From contig QANY01013229.1 of the NCBI GenBank assembly GCA_003255025.1, positions 434,001 to 498,000 of the forward strand: a stretch of 64,000 bases of DNA, in the 5' to 3' direction. Both the position numbers and the translations under genes were made by a program. This DNA comes from Datisca glomerata. Taxonomy: Eukaryota; Streptophyta; Magnoliopsida; Cucurbitales; Datiscaceae. The notes beneath the pieces are model-generated. The model was not told where the DNA came from. It worked only from the letters and a program-made list of their open reading frames with translations, and did not search any database. Positions 22,611-34,985 of the stretch are shown here, in pieces (the first letter of the stretch is position 1; every line of letters starts with the position of its first letter).

Positions 22611-23215
22611 CACCAAAATTTATTCAGTCGGATACAAAGATCATCAATAAGAGAAAAGGCAGCTTAAAACAAGACATGGTATATATAGGGATAGCATGTC
22701 CAACAGCTTTAATCATAATTTCCCTACCCGAAGCAAATAACCACTTTTCAGACCATCCTTCAATAAGACTAATGACTCTCTTTTTTATGTTGTTAAAGAG
22801 AACCCGATTAGCTAAGCCAAAATTAGTTTCCAGCCTAAGATATTTACCCAGATTCGTGCTAGTATCCATGTTCAACACCCTTGCTAGATGCCACTTCTCA
22901 GAAATATAGATATTTGAACTAAAAATAATGTAAATTTTCTGATAATTAACAACCTGGTCGGAAGCCGCACCATACTCCTTAAGTAGGAAATCCACCCATA
23001 TCAGCATGTCTTCAGAAGCACGACAAAACAGAGGCTATTATTAGCAAAAAGAGATGGGAGATAAGTCAGATGTATCGGAATTCTCCATGATAGCAGAGAA
23101 AGCTTCAGAGCAAATGATAAAGAGAAAAGGGAAAATGGGATCCCCCTGTCTAAGGCCTCTTTATTTGCACTAATAGAAAATGTAGCGCGCATGAATCGAG
23201 AATTGATTTGGCATC
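22611..23215 (-). mobile_element. LINE (L1-type) reverse transcriptase fragment
   Basis: Minus strand encodes the middle and C-terminal part of a non-LTR RT. A degraded GLRQGDPLSPYLF region lies near 23130-23180. Then come VNYQKIYIIFSSN, LGKYLRLETNFGLANR and KWLFASGREIMIKAVGHAIP (about 22690-22960). Both ends are abrupt, so this is a truncated fragment inside the copia LTR/leader. It is not a copy of the same region of the LINE at 49-54 kb, being clearly different in sequence. Confidence 0.85.
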
Positions 23216-25306
23216 GAACCTATAGTGGAGTCGTACTATGTCAGGATTAAATAGGTCAGTAATTTATAAAGATAAATCCATCGGGTATTTGAATCCTATA
23301 GATTTGTTCATGTGGGTCCATTCAGTCTCAGGAATAGCTCATGAGATCAGGAATAGAAGAAACAATATCAATTGAACCAAAATATATTTTGATGCCAAGG
23401 TGTATTTTCTACACTCATATGTGATGGGTGTTGTCATTTAATTAGTTAAGTGTGATTAATTGGATTAAAATTAATTAATTTATTATTTTCTAATTATTAG
23501 ATAATTAGTAAATAAAAAGAAATTAATTGATAGAGAGATCAATTAAATTTATCAATTGGATTGATGAATTTCGATTTAACACAAACTCTAAGAGGATATA
23601 TACAAAATTCGGCCATGGTGGTTATTTTGGGGTTAATTTTCATAAATTTGGAATATAAGGGTATATTAAAAATTCCTAAAATTAAAAACTATATATATGT
23701 GATAGTAATTTGATTCCACACGAATTTTATCTGATACAATACAACTCTAGAACATAGTAATTGATACTGATCAATACTGTGTGTAATTACACAGAGAGAG
23801 AGAAAAAGTGTTTTCTACCTCCCCTACATGTTGCTCCCGAATTTCAAATTGACAGAAGAAAATTTTGATTTTTCTTATTCAATCGTTTTGAGACCTCACA
23901 CTCAGTTCCTAAACAAGTTCTAATGAGGTATATTTCTAAAATTAACAACTTATTGGTGTGAAGAAAATTTTGGAAAATTGGTTTTTGAAGATCGTACTGA
24001 GATTTTGGTTCTTGAAGATCAAGCTTGAAGATTTGGATCTTGAAGTTTGAAGAACGTGAAGAACAAATACAAGGGTTCTACCAATTCAGAAAATCTCTGA
24101 TACATTACAAATGTGAAAATCGTTTCAACCTTTTCATATTTGTTTAAATATATGATATGCATGATCGTTTATTATTTTAATTTTTAATTATTCAATTCAA
24201 TCAAATAAGTTTTAGAAAAGACTTTTGATATTCCGTCCACGAACCATTCGTGGTTCAAACTTATTTTTCTTGAATTTTAAATTTGAATTTTGAATTTTAA
24301 ATTGAGAATGGACTTTTGTAAAGAGTTACAAATTGGTGGGACTTTCTAAAGGACAATGAGGCAATCACAGACACCATGAAGACTAGTATTATAATATTAT
24401 AATTATTTTTAATTATTATTCTTTTTATGGGTTGCAATTAGAAATGAGCCAATAAGGAGGTTAGTTTTGAATGAATGATTTATTATTAATCTCACATCAA
24501 CATATATTATGCCATATAGAAATAGGGATATGCCAATATAAAAATGTCATGTACATACATCATTGTAGTTTAAATTTATAATGGGTTATAATTTAAATAC
24601 AATGTGAATTTTATAAAAGTTATAAATTTTAAATTATGATTTATTTTTTATAAAAGTTTATAATTTTTTGAAACTTGATTTTTCAAATTAATAAAGAGTT
24701 ATGGTTTTTGAAAAAGCAACAAAAAATCCATTTTTCCAAAAATTAAGTGGGTGGATCGTTTACGTTGAAACGTTCCCAAGGTCCCCAACACAAACCTATT
24801 CGTGGCACGAGAAATGGTTTAGAGTCGCCCTAGCGGTCCTCTCGTCAATGGGAGAAACTTTATAATCATGTTTCTTTGAGTCATCGAGTTGCTTAAAAAG
24901 CTAAAGCTTGTAAAGGAAATGGTGAGGCATGATCGTCACTAGACAGACTGTTAGTTCATAGTGACCTTTAAAGCTGATGCGTTGGTTAAACACTTAGACC
25001 GAAGCACATTGGAATCCCTCATAGGGGTAGTTAATGGGGCTAAGGTGACCAAAATCATTGATGATTGGTTAAGCTAGATGTAGTGACGCCTTGAAAGCGT
25101 TAACCAAACGAGAGGAGTCTCGATGCGATAGGAAGTAACTTATACATTGTTCTTAGATGAGACAAGCTATCATTGTTGATCGTAACATCATGGAAGAAAT
25201 ATTTCTTATTGTATTTTTAAATGTTTAAGTATTTGCATCATGCATCATACTTTCTTAAATGATTGAGTATTTATTTACACCACTTTATTTATTCTTTTCA
25301 GTAATC
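23216..25306 (+). other. LTR/leader of copia element A, non-coding
   Basis: About 2.1 kb of AT-rich sequence between the LINE fragment and gag. The part from 23216 to about 23400 resembles expressed retroelement leader sequence. No ORF, primer site or second LTR boundary could be fixed. The length suggests further unrecognised insertions. Confidence 0.4.
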
Positions 25307-28300
25307 ATGTTGTTATCCCCACTCTCAACTATCTTAAACGCGAATAAACTTACTAGTGAAGATTATGTAGATTGAAAATGTAATCTTGATATCATGCTGA
25401 CGGTAGAAAAGTAAAAATTTATGCTCACAACCCATTGTCCCCTTGAGCCAATTGTTGAATTGACTCAAGAGAAAAATGATGCTTATGTTTCTTGGTTGCA
25501 TTCTGATGAGATCGTCAGGTGCTACATCTTGGCTTCTGTTAGCAATGTGTTGTAACAACATCAGAACATGGAAACTGCCACTGATATGATGTTGAAAATT
25601 AACGAAATCTTCAGAGGTCAGGGTCATCAAGTCAAACAAGCAGTTGTGTGAAACTTAATGAACTGCAGGATCATACCTAGAACTCCTGTCAGATAATATA
25701 TGACGCTGATCATTAGTTATTTGAATGGGATAGAGATCACAGGTGCTAAGGTAGATGGCGAGACACAAGTTGATATGATCATTGAGACTCTGCCTGACAC
25801 TTTTGAGAACTTCAAGCTTAATTATTCCAAGAATAAGTTAAGGTCATCACTTCCTGAATAGATGAAGGAACTACAAGCTACTGAGACCATTTTTTCTGAA
25901 GGGAAAGAGGACGACTGGAGAGGAAAACTTTACTGAAAGCAAGCCTTCCACATTTGATGCAAAAAAGAAACACAGGAGATGTCGCAAGAAGGCTAAGAAG
26001 TAGAACTAAAAAGCTGTGAAAGGTAAGGGCACTCAAAAGTAGACAAGTCGAAAGACAAGCGTCATCATTGTGGAGCCGCTGATCATTGGAAACGCAACTG
26101 CTCAGACTATCTTAATGAGTTGAGATCTAAAGGTATAGTACTTCTTACTGAGGCTTGTTATGTGGCTAAACTCCACTTTTGTTTGGATTGTAGACTCTGC
26201 AGCCTAATCATATATGTTGTTTGTTGTAAGGGTTTAGGGAAATCAAAAGGTTTGACAAGGACGAGTTTAGCTTCTGTTGGGGAAATGTAGCACTAGTATT
26301 GGTTGTATCTATGAGAACGATTAAATTATCATTTGATAATAGCTTTATGGTTTTATGTGATGTTTATTGTATCTTAGCTTTTGGGAAGAACCTTATTTCA
26401 GTAGGTAGTTTAATTTAGCAAGGATTCAATTTGAATTTCATTGATAAAGATATTAGTATTTTTATAAATGAATTCTTAATTACTACTTCCTGTTTGATAA
26501 ATAAATTTTTTACATAAAATCAATAGTTCCAATGATATGTGACATTGAAGTGAATGTTGATTTACAAAAGGATAGTAAAAAGTTGAAGTCTAACTCAACC
26601 GATCTAACCTATTGTGGCATTTACGCCTTGGACATATTAGCCTGAACGTGCTTAAAAGATTTGTGAATGATGGTCCTTTGCACACTTTAAGCGTGGGATC
26701 ACTACCCACATGTGAATCCTTATAGAAGGTAAAATGACTAGGAGACCCTTTTCAGCAAAGGGTAAAAGAGCTACTCAATGCCAACCATCACTAATGAGTA
26801 CTCATGTTTTGGTCATGTTTATCTAATGCGTCCAAAGTATAAAACCTTTGAAAAGTTCAAGGAGTATAAGGCTATGGTTGAGAAACAATAAGAGAAACAA
26901 ATCAAAACACTATGATTTGATCGTGGTGGAGAGTACTTGCTAGGAGAGTTCGAAAACTTTCTTAAGAAAGAAGGTATTCTTTCTCAGTTTACAACACCTG
27001 GCATTCTAGACAGAATGGTGTGTCAGAGAGAAGGAATCTAACTTTGATAGATATGGTTAGATCCATGATGAGTTACTCATCCCTCCCAGATTCACTCTGG
27101 GGATATGCCTTGGAAACAGCAGCATACATTCTGAACCAAGTCCCGTCAAAGACGGTGCTTGGCACGCCATATGAAAGTACGAATGGATGAAAGTCGTCGA
27201 TTTACCACCTTAGAATATGGAGGTGCCCACCACATGTTCTGAAACTGAAGACATGCAAGTTAGCCTGTCGATCAAAATTATTCATGTTTGTAGGATATCT
27301 CAATAGAGCGAAGGGATACATCTTTTATAGTCTAACTGACAAGAAAACATTCATTGGCAGAAATGCACATTTTCTTGAGGAAGACTATATAAGAAGTGTG
27401 AACTCAAGAAGCACTCTTGTGCTACCAAAATTATTGAGTGGGAGGACATCGACTCCCCAATCAGGAATTGTTTCTGATTTAATAATGAAAGAATCACAAA
27501 AAGGGCCAGAGCCTATGAAGCCTTGACGTAGTGGGAGGGTTGTGAGACAGCCTTACCGGTTCATGTCTTATGGAGATGCCTTAACAACAGTCTCAAATAA
27601 GGATCATGATGAACTTGTCTCCTACTCTCAGGCTATAGTTGGTCTTGAAGTAAATCTATGGCAAGAAGCCATGAACGTTGAGATATAATCGATATACTCG
27701 AATGGAGTCTGAAAACTTGTAGATCCTCCTGAAGGGTTAAAACCCATAGGGTGTAAATGGAATTATAATAAAAAAAGAGTTCTAGATGAGAATATGGAGA
27801 CATTTAAAGCTAGTCTAGTAGCCAAGGGCTTTACCCAAAATGGAAGGTATAGACTATGAGGATGCCTTCTCGTCGGTAACCATGCATAAATCCATCTAAA
27901 TTCTCCTATCCATTATTGTTGCCCTCAATTATGAAATCTAGCAGATGGACGTCAAGACTATTTTTCTGAATGACAATCTTGAAGAGCGCATTTATATGGC
28001 TCAACCAGATCGATTCCTGGAAAAAGGCCAAGAGGGCAAGGTTTTTTAACTGCTGAAGTCCATTTATGAACAAAGGCAAGCATCACAGTCATAGAATATT
28101 AGATTCGATGAAACTATCAAGAACTTGAATTTGAACAGTTAGTGGATGAACTCTGTTTGTATAAGCTGATACATGAAGGGAATATGGTTTTTCTAGTCAT
28201 GTAAGTAGATGATATTCTACTCATTGGGAATGATGTAGGAAAATTATTTGATGTTAAGATTTGGCTTGCAAAGCAATTTGATATGAAGGATCTTGGAGAA

Positions 28301-29181
28301 GCTTCATTTGTCTTAGGTATTAGATCCTTCAAGATAGGAAGAAGAGATAACTGGCATTATCTCAAACATCTTATATTGATAAGGTGATGGATCACTTCAG
28401 TATGCAAGACTCTAAGAAGGGATATCTTCCTTTCATACATGAAGTCAGCCTCTCCAAGGAGCAGTCTCCTAAGACTCCTCAAGAAAAAGAAGACATGAGA
28501 AAGATTCCATATGCCTCAGCCGTAGGAAGTCTCATGTACGCGATGCTTTGCACTAGGCTATACATTTTCTATGTCGTGGGCGTGGTTAGTCATTTTTAAT
28601 CTAATCCTCAAATTGAGCATTGGAATGTCGTCAAGCATATCCTTAAGTATCTGAGGAAAAAAAGGAACTACATGCTTATATATTTAGGTACTGACTTGAA
28701 TATGATGGGTTATACTAATTTTGATTTTCAAGAAGATAAGGATTCTAGGAGGTCCACTTCAGGATCGGTGTTCATCCTGAATGGTGGAGCAATTGTATGG
28801 AGAAGTATCAAGCAATCTTGCATTGTTGATTCTACCATGGAAGTTGAATATGTGGGAGCTTGTGAAGCTGTTAAGGAGGCTGTATGGCTTAGAATGTTCT
28901 TAAAGACTATGGAAGTTGTACTAGAAGCTAAAAATCCCATGACACTTTATTACGATAACAGTGGGGCTGTAGCAAACTCGAAGGAGCTAAGGAGCCACAA
29001 AAAATCCAAACACATAGAGTGTAAGTATCACCTGATTAGAGATATTGTTCAACGTGGAGATGTTGTATTAACACATATATCGATGGCCAACAACCTGACT
29101 GATCCATTCACGAAGACTTTAAGTAGTAATGTTTTTCATAGTCATCTAGAGGGCATGAGATACAAGATTGTACACGCCTAA
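25307..29181 (+). pseudogene. Copia element A gag-pol polyprotein, degenerate
   Basis: The order is gag, protease, integrase, RT, RNase H. Gag starts at the Met at 25307 (MLLSPLSTILNANKLTSEDY). The zinc knuckle (about 26052-26100) is RHHCGAADHWKRNC, so its first Cys is Arg. The protease site near 26185 reads IVDSAA instead of DSGA. The integrase has WHLRLGHISLNVL (about 26610), FDRGGEYLLGEF and VSERRN (about 26920-27040). RT runs about 27640-28600. RNase H (28672-29181) is a single open stretch with STSGSVFILNGGAIVW and LYYDNSGAVANSKE, ending KIVHA-stop. About a dozen internal stops and frame changes make the polyprotein inactive. Confidence 0.9.
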
Positions 29182-29186
29182 TTTAG

Positions 29187-29199
29187 TTTGGTGGGAGAT
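29187..29199 (+). other. Polypurine tract of copia element A
   Basis: TTTGGTGGGAGAT lies between the RNase H stop and the TGTTAGAATT of the 3' LTR, the position where plus-strand DNA synthesis is primed in LTR elements. Confidence 0.7.
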
Positions 29200-29474
29200 T
29201 GTTAGAATTATGTCCATAAAGTAGGGTGTAATAACTATTTATGAGTATTTAGTTATTTCTCATACATTTTGTATTATTGAAATAATGAATAAATAAAAAA
29301 AAATTAATTAAATTGTGTTTATAATTTACCCAAGTCCTGAAATTATTATCAACCTAAGAATAGTAAAGGCAGAGAGGTCTTCCAGATAAACCCTTCTGAA
29401 ATAGTTCAGACGTTATTCGTAGTCTTAGGATTGACAGGGCAATCGAATCTGATTATGACTATTAGGTTATCAAT
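29200..29474 (+). mobile_element. 3' LTR of copia element A, truncated
   Basis: Matches 21780-22050 and then stops matching after TGACTATTAGGTTA. The right flank belongs to different sequence, so the LTR was cut by a deletion or by joining to foreign DNA. Confidence 0.8.
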
Positions 29475-30829
29475 GCAAAGAAAGGTTTTAAAGGTCACAC
29501 ATAATGCAATATAAAAGGATGTTTCTCCCCTAAGTTAATTTTATAATCCTAAAACGTACCTCTAAAATGGCATTTTACTACTCGAACCATTCTATCATTG
29601 GAATGGAATCAAAACCAAATATGTGCCCAGAATGATCCTGAATCATATGAAAGATTGAAGTTTCGGCACATCCTCAACTGCCCAAAAAGGGAACTTCAAG
29701 CCACATTTCTCAGTCTTGTTTCTCATTTATCTATCATCAGGTTTTACCATTTAATATACTTCCAAACAACTCAACCACCACTTGACAGAATCCATAGAAA
29801 ATAAAAAAAGTACACATCTGTTCTGATTGTGATTCAGATTTCTATTGAGGCTTTGAGAAGACATTTCAATAGCCACAGGTAATTTATCACTCATTTAGTT
29901 ATTAATTCCCACACAAATTTTACTCCTACATGGAATTTTCTTCAAAATAGAAAAATACACCATTATGGATTAATCAACTAAAAAACACGCGAAAAATAAT
30001 CAACTTAAAAAGACACCATTATGGATTAACCTAAGAAGCTTAATGCACTAATCATTACCTCACCTTGAGCGCTTCTGAACCTAATAATAAGTAAAATAAA
30101 GTCTGAAAACTATAATTTATAGAGTGACGAGTCCAAGAAGAAGAAACTCAAAATGACTTGGAAGTTTAACTCTCTAGAAGACTTCACTGTATATATGGAG
30201 ATAAATCATGAAAGGGATTGAGGGAAAGAGAGAGATGGAGTATGCAATCTAAAACCTTATCCATAAATGATAGAGAATGCCAGAACTCGAATGATTCCAG
30301 CTCAATCCACTCAAATAGATAGATCCCTCAAAGCAACATAAGTATTGAATTACGAAAGAGCAAACAAATAGAGCATACATTTCCCTTTAACAGGAGAAAT
30401 ATCTAATGCGAAACCATTAGAAGTGAAGTAATGTAGGGGAAAAGCCTTCAAAATGTACCATGTCACATATTTAAAGCAACACAATGAAGCATATGAGAAT
30501 TAGGAACTGAAATGGCTATAAACTGAAACGAATCTAACATGTAAAATAGTTGGATCTACAATTTCACTGCTCCGTAATGCTTCAAAAAAACATAAATATA
30601 CACTAGTGAAACAATGGCCAAAAATTAGTTCCAGCCACAACAATCTAATATCTGGCAGTTATGAGAAGTGAATGAATTTGAGACTCAAAGCCAGTCAATA
30701 GAATTCATTGGATCATAGAAATAACTAAAACGGATATCCTTCAAACAAGTTAAAGAATATGAACCAAGAACCCAGCTTCAAGTTAAGGAGCTGAGGAATT
30801 GGACTAAGTGGTAGAAACAAGGAAAGTAC
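29475..30829. other. Non-coding, possibly introns or flank of the SAR1 pseudogene
   Basis: AT-rich with no visible coding similarity. The remaining SAR1 exons, expected on the minus strand in this interval, were not found by eye. Confidence 0.35.
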
Positions 30830-31230
30830 CTTAGCGTAGTAGTCCTTCCAGACTCTACGAGCGATCTGATGCCCACCAAATCAAAAGCCTTAAGCTTAAT
30901 CTGTTTAGTACTCAAGCCTCTACAATAAAAAAAACAAACACAAAACCCACGAACTTCTAATTAACTTCAACAATTCAAAAAGGCACCAAGTATAAACCTT
31001 GAAAGTGATGCAAAATAGATATGTCTAAATTCGAGGAAAACCTAAGAAAATTAAACGAGTCAATCTCCTCTTTTATTTCCTCAAGTCTTCAGGCTGATAG
31101 AAACAATAATATTATTATAACAAAATAAACAAACCTCACTTTCAGCATATGTAACAAAGAGGTCTCTTCAGCATTATCAAGCTCCAAAAATAAGATCTTA
31201 GCTTCCTTCTGCCAGAAGCCAAGCGATGCT
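30830..31230 (-). pseudogene. SAR1: SAR1-type small GTPase pseudogene, two exons
   Basis: SAR1 is the COPII-coat GTPase of ER export. Exon-like block 1 (31140 to about 31230, minus) reads [19 protein letters not shown] then [11 protein letters not shown]. This matches the family's N-terminal helix and P-loop, but the P-loop GLDNAGKT has become [15 protein letters not shown] donor follows. Block 2 (30830-30919) starts after a TTGTAG acceptor and reads STKQIKLKAFDL, then GHQIARRVWKDYYAK, followed by a GTAC donor. It covers the switch II region, with one base deleted in the DxGG glycine codon. The exon that should lie between them and all later exons are missing. Lost nucleotide-binding residues and the frameshift show it is dead. 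Confidence 0.82.
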
Positions 31231-31880
31231 CTTGTGGGTCATTAGTGTAACAGCATGGTTTTGGAGAGAGACAGTTTTTGTGATTTTAGAAAATTTCCAC
31301 TCATTTGAACAGATCCATACCTCTCTTGCTTAACCATTACAGATTATAGATTCAACACTATTTTGCTTGCTTTCAGGGTCAGAAGATTCTAATGGAACTT
31401 CTGTGCCCATTAAACATCACTTGGCATCAATAGTGAATGTGAAGGCCATCAAGCACAGAACCCTCAAGCCCTCACTCGTACTCCCTCCGAGCTAACAAAT
31501 CCAAGCTCTCTCCTTCGGTAGCCGACTAAAACGACGAGAAAATCATAGACGGAGAAGAAGTCCCTTGATGATGAGATCAAATGGCATGGAAAAAAAGAAT
31601 TGAACCAAATGGGAAAGATGAATGAGCGAATGAGGAAGAAGACTTACACAACTTGAGCAAACTATACGGTGAACTACTACACCTAGGATTCGTTAGGATA
31701 GGGAAGATTCAGAAGAAGGCGAAGGCTGAAACAAACTTAGGGATCGAGTACAAAAACTAAAGATGTGGGTGACAAACGAGGAAGAAGGAGAAAGGGAGAG
31801 GAATGTGACACTGAAGCGAGACGACGAAGGCATAAGCTAGGCGCGGGTTTGAAAAGAGAGACTTTTAATAAGTGAAGGGT
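31231..31880. other. Flank of the SAR1 pseudogene, no gene supported
   Basis: This could be upstream intron or leader of the SAR1 copy or interior of the adjacent CACTA element. Short minus-strand open frames (for example about 31740-31965) have no recognisable similarity. Confidence 0.3.
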
Positions 31881-32206
31881 GAGAAACTGACGAAGGATCA
31901 ATGTCCCGTCATTTTTAACAAGTTTACGGATGGCGGGATCTCTGAGCCCCGTCATTTTATTATCCAATATGACAGGTGTTGATCTACCATCATTTTAACT
32001 CAAGGAATACTTTGATTTAATATGACGGGATGTTTCCCATCATTTTAATGAAACACCGTCGTATTTTATATCTTTTTATATGACGGGGTTTCGACCCACC
32101 GTCGTTAAAGAGAAAAAAATCATTGCCTTCTTTTAGACGACGGATTTAATTAGTCCCGTTGTGTTTATTTTGACACGCGTCGTGAAAAAGTAGATTTGTA
32201 GTAGTG
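31880..32206. mobile_element. One end of a second CACTA element with subterminal repeats
   Basis: The sequence ends GATTTGTAGTAGTG at 32206, reading CACTACTACAAATC inward. The preceding 320 bp is filled with CCCGTCATTTT, GACGGGGTTTCGACCC and CGTCGT motifs in both orientations, the usual subterminal array. The base triplet after the end is ACT. A matching second end preceded by ACT was not found to the left, so the element is truncated, perhaps at the 29474 junction. The terminal sequence differs from the CACTA element at 15718-19144, so it is a different family. Confidence 0.7.
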
Positions 32207-32209
32207 ACT

Positions 32210-32805
32210 GGCCGGCTTCAAGAAGAGGATCTTGTATAAGCCATATCAAAGGAAGCAAATGAAGATTAGACTTCATAGGAATAGAAAAAGTGGGAAGCAT
32301 AATGTCATTCTAAACGATTATGAAATCTAATGTAGTTTAGTCATTGAGTATATATGATAAATGATGTTAATTATTTATATTTGAGTGTATCTTATGAGTT
32401 GCTTTCTTAGATAATAGTATGGATTAAAATATATCCTTAATTTTATTGAGTTTCATTGAGAGGAATCAACCTAACGATATGCACCTAAAAAGTTGGGGTC
32501 GTCTGCAAAAATATCACTATAGACTCGGTTCATTTTTCAAATAGGCGTTTGGAGATATAAGTTATTTGATAATTATGGATAGTTGGTTGTAGACTACACT
32601 TAATATAAAGATGCGTCTGAAGTTGGAAGTTTTTTATAACTATGTGCAGCTGATTATAGTGAATGGTTGTAACATATGGATATATAATTCAATTTGCTAT
32701 CTGTCTCATATGTTTTAGATAATATATATTTTCTAATTGTTGTCAACAAGTAGTTTTTTATATTTTGAAAATGAGCATACGAAAGTAAAAAAAACATAAC
32801 ACAAA
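32210..32805. other. No recognised feature
   Basis: AT-rich flank. The first bases after the CACTA end (GGCCGGCTTCAAGAAGAGG) look coding-like but too short to classify. Confidence 0.3.
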
Positions 32806-32811
32806 AGTGAC

Positions 32812-33250
32812 TTGCTTGAAGTAAGTAGAGTATGTTTACTACTTGCTCGAAGTAAGCATTTTATTCCATTTTGAAAAATTACACATATCTGGGAAAAAAT
32901 CTACTTGCTTTAAGCAAGTAGTGTATGTTTTTTACTTTCTCTTAGCAAGTAGTTTTTACTATTCTAGAAAAGATAACAAACATAAGGTAAAAATGACTTG
33001 CTCCGAGTAAGTAGTTTATTCTAATTTTAAAAAACTACACATTAGATGCAAAATCTACTTGATGTGACCAAGGAGAGTATATGGCATACTTGCTCGTACC
33101 AAGTAGGTTTTTCCTTTATGAAAAACTAACAAGCCATAAGACAAAAACGTCTTGTGCCAAGTAAGTAGCTAATATTATAGTATACTTCTTCACCCTTTTG
33201 ATATGTTAGTTTTACATAATAGCAAAAACTACTTGCTCCAAGAAAGTAGG
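32812..33250. repeat. Array of imperfect palindromes ACTTGCT-N-AGCAAGT
   Basis: Nine hairpin-capable motifs are visible, at about 32812, 32842, 32903, 32937, 32997, 33057, 33087, 33150 and 33231. The best is ACTTGCTTTAAGCAAGT at 32903. They sit in a larger degenerate unit of about 185 bp that also repeats GAAAAACTACACAT and ACAAACATAAGRYAAAAATG. No protein is encoded. The family is not recognised. Confidence 0.8.
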
Positions 33251-33259
33251 GAAATGTAA

Positions 33260-34150
33260 ATAGTTGAAAAAAAATGAGAAGTCGCTATAGACTTCCCAGA
33301 GCTCCCCGAGACTTTCAGTGACATGGATATAGGGGGTCTGGAGCTCATTTGGAGCAGAAGAATGGGATTGGGAATTTCAGCTTCTTTAATTAGGGGCAGA
33401 AAAGTAATTCGCAAGCAAAGGGTCCCAATAGCTGAAAATATTTATTTTGGCCCATTTTTCCAAATGGTATTTTCATTTGAACCTTTTGTAAAAAAAATCC
33501 CAAATAACTCTAAGTCATTCCCTTTTTTCTCTTAGCTATTCTCTCATCTCACAAACTCTCCTCCCAAAATTCATCTCCTATCCATTTGTAGCCTCTACCT
33601 CTCTCATGCGCATGCATAGCTACTTCGAAGGGAAAATGTTAGGAATGTATAGGGTTCAACTCAGTCGGTGATGACAATAAGAAGCCATCAACTCTAACAA
33701 AGAGTCTATGGGTTTCCCACGAACTAGGGTTGCGAGTCACTATCAGGTTTCACAGTTGATATTACATGGAAATGAAGCCATGTCTCTTTTTTTAAAAAAT
33801 TTCCTTCATTTTTGTATCAAATCAATTCCCATTTTGTTTTTCTTTGAATCATATATTTACCTTTAGTTGTTCAATCGCATGTAAGAATGAGGAATACTAG
33901 AAATACTAACAAAAATTGCGGTAAGTTTATGATCACTAGCTAGTCTAAGATGATGATTAGTCACACTTGGAATCTAAAAGAACAAGTAAATGATGTTCGT
34001 AGTGGCAAGGAGTTAGTAGAACCTTTATAGTGGCAAGGAGTTAGTAGAATTGAAGAAAGCAACAGTTGAAAGTTCTCAGTCAATGGAAGCACAAACTTAG
34101 GTTGTAGGTGGTGATTTTATCGAGAACTCAGAAAAAAAGGAAGACAAGCA
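33260..34150. other. Intergenic or element leader, no gene supported
   Basis: Contains CT/TC-rich leader-like sequence near 33530-33620. From about 33880 it probably enters the gag region of the gypsy element that follows. A short direct repeat (GTGGCAAGGAGTTAGTAGAA, at about 34000 and 34031) is visible. Confidence 0.35.
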
Positions 34151-34159
34151 TAAGTCAAA

Positions 34160-34985
34160 GCCTTTTCCTAATAATCCCCCACTTTATGTCCCACCTATTT
34201 CATTCCATCAGCGGTTCCAAAAGTAGAAATTGAACAATCAACTCTCTAAGTTTCTTGATGTGTTTAAGAAATTACATATCAACATTCATTTTGCTGATGC
34301 TTTGGAATAAATGCCTATCTATGTCAAATTCATGAAAGAAATTCTCTCAAACAAGAAAAATCTAGAGGATTATGAGACAGTTGCACTTGCTAAGGAGTAC
34401 AGTGCTATCTTGTAAAATAAATTACCCCTGAAACTAAAGGATCATGGAAGTTTTTCTATTCCATGCATCATCGTCAATTCTTATTTTGAAAAGACTATGT
34501 TATCTTGGGGCTAGTATTATTTGATGCATTTTTTGGTTTACAAGAAGCTAGATCTTAGAGAAATTAAGTCTGCAGGTCTCTTTACAATTAGTTGATCTTT
34601 CCATTAAATACCTATGAGGATTATTGAGGATGTCTTGATAAAGGTGGATAAATTTATTTTTCCAGGTGATTTTATCGTTCTTGACATGGAAGAAAATCAA
34701 GAAATTTCAATTATTCTTGGTAGATCATTCTTAGCTATGGGAAGAACTCTCATTGATGTGCAAAAATGGGAACTTATTCTGAGAGTACAAGAAGATCAGG
34801 TAATTTTTAATGTCTTCAAAGCAATAAAACACCCAAATGATATGAATAGTTATTTACGGTGGATAGTGCAGAATTATGTATTGAGGAAGCAATTCATATC
34901 GATGATCTGAGTGAACTATTAAAAGCATGTCTAGTCGAGGCTATTGACAAGAAAAATCCAGAGATTTTGGAGTAATTAGCTAAAA
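34160..34985 (+). pseudogene. Athila/Tat-type gypsy gag end and protease remnant
   Basis: Plus strand. LYVPPISFHQRFQK (about 34180) and FLDVFKKLHINIHFADAL (about 34250-34310) are typical gag-protease linker words. The protease core follows: GSFSIPCIIVNSYFEKTM near 34450. The region normally reading DLGASINLMP is corrupted (about 34505). Then come MRIIEDVLIKVDKFIFPGD and IILGRSFLAMGRTLIDVQ (34614-34770). Stops and frame changes interrupt it upstream of 34614. RT, RNase H and integrase are absent: the sequence passes into leader/LTR within about 400 bp, so a large internal deletion has occurred. Confidence 0.82.

Larger units (their letters stand above)
21780..29474 (+). mobile_element. Ty1/copia element A, plus strand, decayed
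   Basis: Two direct repeats beginning TGTTRGAATTATGTCCATA (21780 and 29200) flank a gag-pol region that reads on plus. The polypurine tract lies just before the second repeat. The aligned about 270 bp of the repeats differ at roughly one base in seven to eight by eye, so the insertion is old. The 3' LTR is cut off at about 29474. The left LTR/leader contains a LINE fragment (22611-23215). Confidence 0.85.

Noticed and set aside
30830..31230. Functional SAR1 gene
   Set aside because: P-loop Gly and Lys are both Glu, one exon has a frameshift, and the connecting and later exons are missing.
32812..33250. CRISPR-like array
   Set aside because: Palindromes are imperfect, spacing is irregular and there are no cas genes. 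The window is plant nuclear DNA.
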